From positions 744,001-808,000 of the forward strand of contig NZ_BSTT01000001.1 in assembly GCF_030269685.1 (NCBI RefSeq): a stretch of DNA of 64,000 bases, given 5' to 3'. The notes under the pieces are model-generated. The model did no database searches. It saw nothing but the letters and a program-made list of their open reading frames with translations, and had not been told where the DNA came from. Positions 60,775 through 64,000 of this stretch are shown here, in pieces. How positions within the stretch are numbered: the first letter of the stretch is position 1; every line of letters starts with the position of its first letter. The position numbers were made by a program, and so were the translations under genes. The DNA is from Actinomycetospora sp. NBRC 106378 (GTDB lineage: Bacteria > Actinomycetota > Actinomycetes > Mycobacteriales > Pseudonocardiaceae).

Positions 60775-60815
60775 GAGCGGGCCGTTCCATGGTCTTTCGT
60801 GAGAACGGCCCGTTC
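60775..60815. terminator. second hairpin in the same intergenic region
   Basis: GAGCGGGCCGTTC (60775-60787) pairs with GAACGGCCCGTTC (60803-60815) with one G-T pair and a 15-nt loop. It may back up the first terminator or be an element related to the GAACGACCCGTTC repeats at 31.2 kb. Confidence 0.6.
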
Positions 60816-60837
60816 GTACGGATCGGGCTGCGGGTCA

Positions 60838-60900
60838 AGATCTCGACGGGCCGCGCGAAGTGATCGCTGAGCGACCGCTTCGCGCGGCTCGTCGGGATCT
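60838..60900. repeat. third, 23-bp hairpin before dcd
   Basis: The arms 60838-60860 and 60878-60900 pair with two non-Watson-Crick positions; the 17-nt loop can itself pair (TCGCT/AGCGA). It ends 52 nt upstream of the dcd -10, so it could separate the two transcripts or act as a cruciform near the dcd promoter. Confidence 0.65.
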
Positions 60901-60951
60901 CCGGCCTTCACGACGACGGGTGCAGTCGCTCGGCGTGTCGCGTTGCGCCGA

Positions 60952-60957
60952 TAGAGT
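60952..60957 (+). promoter_or_regulatory. putative -10 (TAGAGT) of a leaderless dcd transcript
   Basis: TAGAGT ends 6 nt before the GTG start of dcd and no ribosome-binding site lies between. This is the best of the five leaderless-type signals in the window. Confidence 0.5.
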
Positions 60958-60963
60958 GCAGCG

Positions 60964-61539
60964 GTGCTGCTCTCCGACCGCGACATCCGGGCCGAGATCG
61001 CCGCGGGGCGGGTCTCGCTCGAGCCGTTCGACGAGACGCTGCTGCAGCCCTCGAGCGTGGATCTGCGTCTGGACCGGCACTTCCGGACGTTCAACAACCA
61101 CGCCTACACCCACATCGACCCGGCGTTGCAGCAGGACGACCTGACGCGCATGGTCGAGCCGGCGGACGACGAGGCGTTCGTGCTGCACCCGGGCGAGTTC
61201 GTCCTGGGCTCGACCTACGAGGTCATCTCGCTCCCGGACGACGTCGCGGGCCGCCTGGAGGGCAAGTCGAGCCTCGGCCGCCTGGGCCTGCTGACCCACT
61301 CGACCGCCGGGTTCATCGACCCCGGGTTCTCCGGGCACGTGACGCTAGAGCTGTCGAACGTCGCGAACCTGCCGATCCGGCTGTGGCCGGGGATGAAGGT
61401 CGGGCAGCTCTGCCTGTTCCGCCTGTCGTCGCCCTCGGAGCACCCGTACGGGTCGCCGGTGTACGGCTCGCGCTACCAGGACCAACGGGGCCCGACGCCG
61501 TCGCGGTCCTACGTGAACTTCCGCAAGGGCCTGTCCTAG
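60964..61539 (+). CDS. dcd: dCTP deaminase (possibly bifunctional dCTP deaminase/dUTPase)
   Basis: A 191-residue trimeric nucleotide hydrolase of the Dcd/Dut fold: [54 protein letters not shown] and [17 protein letters not shown]. It converts dCTP towards dUTP for dTMP synthesis; the mycobacterial enzymes produce dUMP directly, and this sequence is close in length and pattern to those. It stands alone after three hairpins and is convergent with a GGDEF gene. Confidence 0.95.
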   Translation: MLLSDRDIRAEIAAGRVSLEPFDETLLQPSSVDLRLDRHFRTFNNHAYTHIDPALQQDDLTRMVEPADDEAFVLHPGEFVLGSTYEVISLPDDVAGRLEGKSSLGRLGLLTHSTAGFIDPGFSGHVTLELSNVANLPIRLWPGMKVGQLCLFRLSSPSEHPYGSPVYGSRYQDQRGPTPSRSYVNFRKGLS

Positions 61540-61548
61540 GCGGCCGCC

Positions 61549-61606
61549 GCGAGGTGCACATCAGGCAGGTCGACCGGACCCGCAGCCTGCCGTACGTGAC
61601 CCTCGC
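61549..61606. repeat. repeat family B palindrome, copy 4
   Basis: GCGAGGTGCACATCAGGCAG (from 61549) pairs imperfectly with CCTGCCGTACGTGACCCTCGC (61586-61606). It lies between the convergent dcd and GGDEF genes and so serves both ends. It is closest to copies 1 and 2. Confidence 0.7.
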
Positions 61607-61610
61607 GGGC

Positions 61611-63371
61611 TCAGCCGACGAGCTGTCCCGCCCGGTGCACGCGGTTGCGCCCGGAATTCTTCGCCGAGTACAGCGCGCGGTCGGCCTCGGAGACCAGGCC
61701 CTCGCCGTCGCCCGCGTGGTCGGGCAGCGTCGCGATGCCGAACGAGGCCGTGACCAGCTGGCGGCCGCCGCGCTTGAAGTCCGCCTCGACGCGTTCCCGG
61801 AGACGCTCCGCGAGGGCCGCGGCGTCCTCGGTGTCGCCGTGCGTGATGAGGATGGCGAACTCCTCGCCGCCGTAGCGGTAGGCCGTCTCACCGTCACGCA
61901 TGGACGCCCGCAGCGTGCTCGCGACCTCCTGGAGGACGACGTCGCCCTGCTGGTGGCCGTAGCGGTCGTTCAGCTCCTTGAAGTGGTCGAGGTCCAGCAT
62001 GATCACCGACATGGCCTGGCCGTGGCGCTTGGCGTTGGCGACGGCCGTGTCGAGGTCCGCGCCGAGCCGGCGGCGGTTGGCGAGCTGGGTGAGCGGGTCG
62101 AACTGCGACAGCCGCTCGGTGGCGGCGTGCAGGCGGCTGGCCTCGATGGCCGAGCCGGCGAGGGTCGCGAGCATCTCGACCGCCGACAGCGACTGGCCGT
62201 CCACCTCGCCCTCGCTGCCGTCGAAGCACTCGAGGACGCCGATCACCCGGGCGCCGACGACCAGGGGCACGGCGACGGCGGCCTCGTCGTCGGTGTCGGG
62301 ATCGCCGCGCGAGATCTGCCCGTAGCGCGCGGAACGGCCGACCACGCCGACGCCGAGGCTGCACTGCCGCTCGAGGGGCGGGATCGCACCGCGCTCGGAG
62401 TCGTAGGCCAACTCCAGGCCCGAGCCCTCCTCGTCGAGCAGCCAGAGCAGGACCCGGCCCTCGGTCACGGCGACCGCGGCCTGCACCGTCGAGTCGACGA
62501 CGTAGCGGGTGTTGAGCGAGCCCGCGATCTCGCGGGTCATGATCAGGATGGTGCGCAGGCGGTCGGTCTGGGCCTGCAGGCGCTCGGCCTGCGCCATCGA
62601 CTCCTCGCGCTGGTGGCGCAGGGCGACGGTCATGTCCGCGAGCCCGTCACGCAGGGCGACCAGCTCGGCGGACCCGGCGACCGGCTCCGGTGGGTGGAGA
62701 CGTCCTTCGGAGATCCCCCGGACCGAGGCGAGGAGGCCGTCGACGGGGGCGACCACGTGGCGCTCGAGCCGGCGGCGGCCACGCAGTGCGACGACCAGGG
62801 TGCCGAGCCCGACGAGGACCAGCAGCAGACCCACCGACCACTGCATGATCGAGGACATCCGCTGGTTGTCCTCGATCGCCGCCAGCGTCGCGGCGCGGGT
62901 GTCGTCCTTGCGGCCCTGGTAGTTGTCGAAGATCGCCTTGCCCTGCAGGAGGAAGGCCTCGACCCCGCCGGGCGGCGGGATCTGCCGGGCGCGGTCGGCC
63001 CACTCCGTGCGCCAGCGCTGCTGGGCGAGGAGGAGTTGCAGGACGCTCTGCCGCAGCGCGGGTTCCTCGAGGAGGTTGACCATCTGCGTGTCGGACGCCG
63101 CGAGGTCGGGACTGGCCTTCGTGGCCTCGTCGGAGAAGAACCGGTCGCCGGTGGCGAGGTAGCCGCGCAGCGACGAGTCCATCGAGAGCATCGCCTGGTG
63201 CGAGTCCTCGACGGCGAGCAGCCCGGCCTGCAGCCGGTCCTCGGTCGGCGAGGTCACCGCGGCGCTGTAGAGCACGCGGAACACGACGAGCAGCACGATC
63301 ACGAGAGCGGCCACGGACACCGTGACGCCGAGGCGCTGGACCTCGGTGGTCAACCTCGGTGCTCGTCTCAC
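61611..63371 (-). CDS. CHASE3-HAMP-GAF-GGEEF diguanylate cyclase
   Basis: A 586-residue membrane sensor. Two membrane helices (about 15-36 and 178-202) flank an extracytoplasmic four-helix domain (LLAVEDSHQAMLSMDSSLRGYLATGDRFFSDEA, a CHASE3 pattern). Then come HAMP (about 205-260), GAF (about 285-425) and GGDEF (about 435-580, intact GGEEF near 497, YRYGGEEFAIL). RDGE replaces an RxxD inhibitory site. It should make c-di-GMP in response to an external or redox cue. GTG 63371 is chosen because GGAGGG lies 7-8 nt upstream. Confidence 0.92.
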   Translation of the reverse strand: MRRAPRLTTEVQRLGVTVSVAALVIVLLVVFRVLYSAAVTSPTEDRLQAGLLAVEDSHQAMLSMDSSLRGYLATGDRFFSDEATKASPDLAASDTQMVNLLEEPALRQSVLQLLLAQQRWRTEWADRARQIPPPGGVEAFLLQGKAIFDNYQGRKDDTRAATLAAIEDNQRMSSIMQWSVGLLLVLVGLGTLVVALRGRRRLERHVVAPVDGLLASVRGISEGRLHPPEPVAGSAELVALRDGLADMTVALRHQREESMAQAERLQAQTDRLRTILIMTREIAGSLNTRYVVDSTVQAAVAVTEGRVLLWLLDEEGSGLELAYDSERGAIPPLERQCSLGVGVVGRSARYGQISRGDPDTDDEAAVAVPLVVGARVIGVLECFDGSEGEVDGQSLSAVEMLATLAGSAIEASRLHAATERLSQFDPLTQLANRRRLGADLDTAVANAKRHGQAMSVIMLDLDHFKELNDRYGHQQGDVVLQEVASTLRASMRDGETAYRYGGEEFAILITHGDTEDAAALAERLRERVEADFKRGGRQLVTASFGIATLPDHAGDGEGLVSEADRALYSAKNSGRNRVHRAGQLVG

Positions 63372-63573
63372 GGCACCACCCTCCTGGCCCGATGTCCCCC
63401 GGGCGTCCCGCCGGAGCTCCGACGAGCGTGCTCTTCGCTGGACATCCCCCACCGGCGGCATGACGTTAGCCGGTTCTGGGTACGGGTCACAGCTTTACGG
63501 GCCGGGGCCGAGTGGATCCGTGCTCATGGAGCAGCACATACGGCCGTACGGCCGAGCAACTGGGCGGCGCGGA

Positions 63574-63999
63574 TCAGGCCGAGAGCGACGACCGCGAACT
63601 GCGCGCCGTGGACATGCGCACGACGTTGGGGTCTCCCGCGTGCCGCGGACGCGACGGCGCCGGGGTGAGACGCCGGTGCACGAGCAGGTCGATCTCGGTC
63701 GGGTAGGGCACGCCGCCCTCGGGCGAGGTCTGCCAGGCCGCGAGCTCGGCGACGACGGCGCCGGTGGCGGCGCTGCGTGCGTCGGAGGCGGGCACGGGCA
63801 GGTGGAGCACCGGGACGCCGACCTCGACGGCACTGCGGGCGGCGGCGAGCGCCGCCTCGGACCCGCCCCGGACGACGACGCCCGCGGGGGGCTCGCCCGC
63901 GATGAGTGCGTCCAGCCGCACGACGAGGCGGGCGGCCTCCTCGGCCCAGCCGCGCGAGGGGCCGTCGAGCAGCAGCAGGCGGCCGGCCGGGGCGTCGAG
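63574..63999 (-). CDS. hypothetical protein, partial (5' end beyond the window)
   Basis: An open minus-strand frame enters from the right edge (LDAPAGRLLLLDGPSRGWAEEAARLVVRLDALIAG...) and ends after 141 codons. It has Ala/Val-rich helices and an acidic C-terminal part (PTEIDLLVHRRLTPAPS). No family is recognised from this fragment. A GTG in frame at 63921 could be an internal start, but the coding pattern continues past it. Confidence 0.6.
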   Translation of the reverse strand, partial: LDAPAGRLLLLDGPSRGWAEEAARLVVRLDALIAGEPPAGVVVRGGSEAALAAARSAVEVGVPVLHLPVPASDARSAATGAVVAELAAWQTSPEGGVPYPTEIDLLVHRRLTPAPSRPRHAGDPNVVRMSTARSSRSSLSA

Positions 64000-64000
64000 C

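Noticed and set aside
60761-60963. A tRNA upstream of dcd, as found in some actinobacteria
   Set aside because: I looked for a TTC-type T-loop, acceptor stem and CCA-compatible end and found none; the region is filled by hairpins of other shape.

Overview
The DNA is very GC-rich (GC-biased codons, many GTG starts, almost no gene deserts) and reads as the chromosome of a mycelial or mycobacteria-like actinobacterium. Gene content and order resemble parts of the Mycobacterium tuberculosis chromosome (dnaK-grpE-dnaJ-hspR, clpB with an Rv0383c-like neighbour, pyrE-TrmH, fba with DUF3151 and DedA neighbours, dcd, an Rv0338c-like Fe-S oxidoreductase). DUF3073, Methyltransf_19, SCP-like, EspC-like and WXG-type proteins also fit. 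A member of the Pseudonocardiaceae or a relative is the best guess; this is inference, because no rRNA or other marker gene is present.

Layout. 1-29 kb is a purine region: purM-purF, purL, purS-purQ, purB-purC, purD and purA all lie on the minus strand, interleaved with unrelated plus-strand genes (MBL hydrolase, threonine aldolase, MFS exporter, SGNH hydrolase, glycerophosphodiesterase). The same stretch holds a PAS-GGDEF-EAL c-di-GMP enzyme, a voltage-gated K+ channel, an aminotransferase, and two type VII-like genes, one of which is a WXG-type domain joined to a lytic transglycosylase. 29-39 kb holds an FUSC-like membrane protein, fba, a SigE-family sigma factor with a membrane partner, DedA, TrmH-pyrE, a glycosyltransferase and an SDR. 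39-50 kb has an ABC-F ATPase and the HspR heat-shock genes: clpB, and dnaK-grpE-dnaJ-hspR, each preceded by HAIR-like operator sites, with a flavohemoprotein-like oxidoreductase divergent from clpB.

50.3-57.8 kb is the most unusual block. It is a compact six-gene minus-strand operon resembling a Gram-positive type IV secretion apparatus (VirB2-like, PrgI/TcpE-like, VirB4-like, VirB6-like, TcpC/VirB8-like, and a VirB1-like NlpC/P60 hydrolase). No relaxase, coupling protein, integrase or attachment site is visible. 58-64 kb has a large membrane Fe-S oxidoreductase, dcd, a CHASE3-HAMP-GAF-GGEEF cyclase and a partial gene.

The intergenic spaces carry several families of repeated palindromes. The clearest has seven copies of an approximately 45-55 bp element containing GGCAGGAAAGCGTCGTTGC. 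In five asymmetric copies it begins at or just after a stop codon and points the same way as the gene it follows. A second family (core CACGTGAGGCA) sits only between convergent genes. Several genes also have a TANNNT hexamer 6-8 nt before the start codon, as expected for leaderless transcripts.
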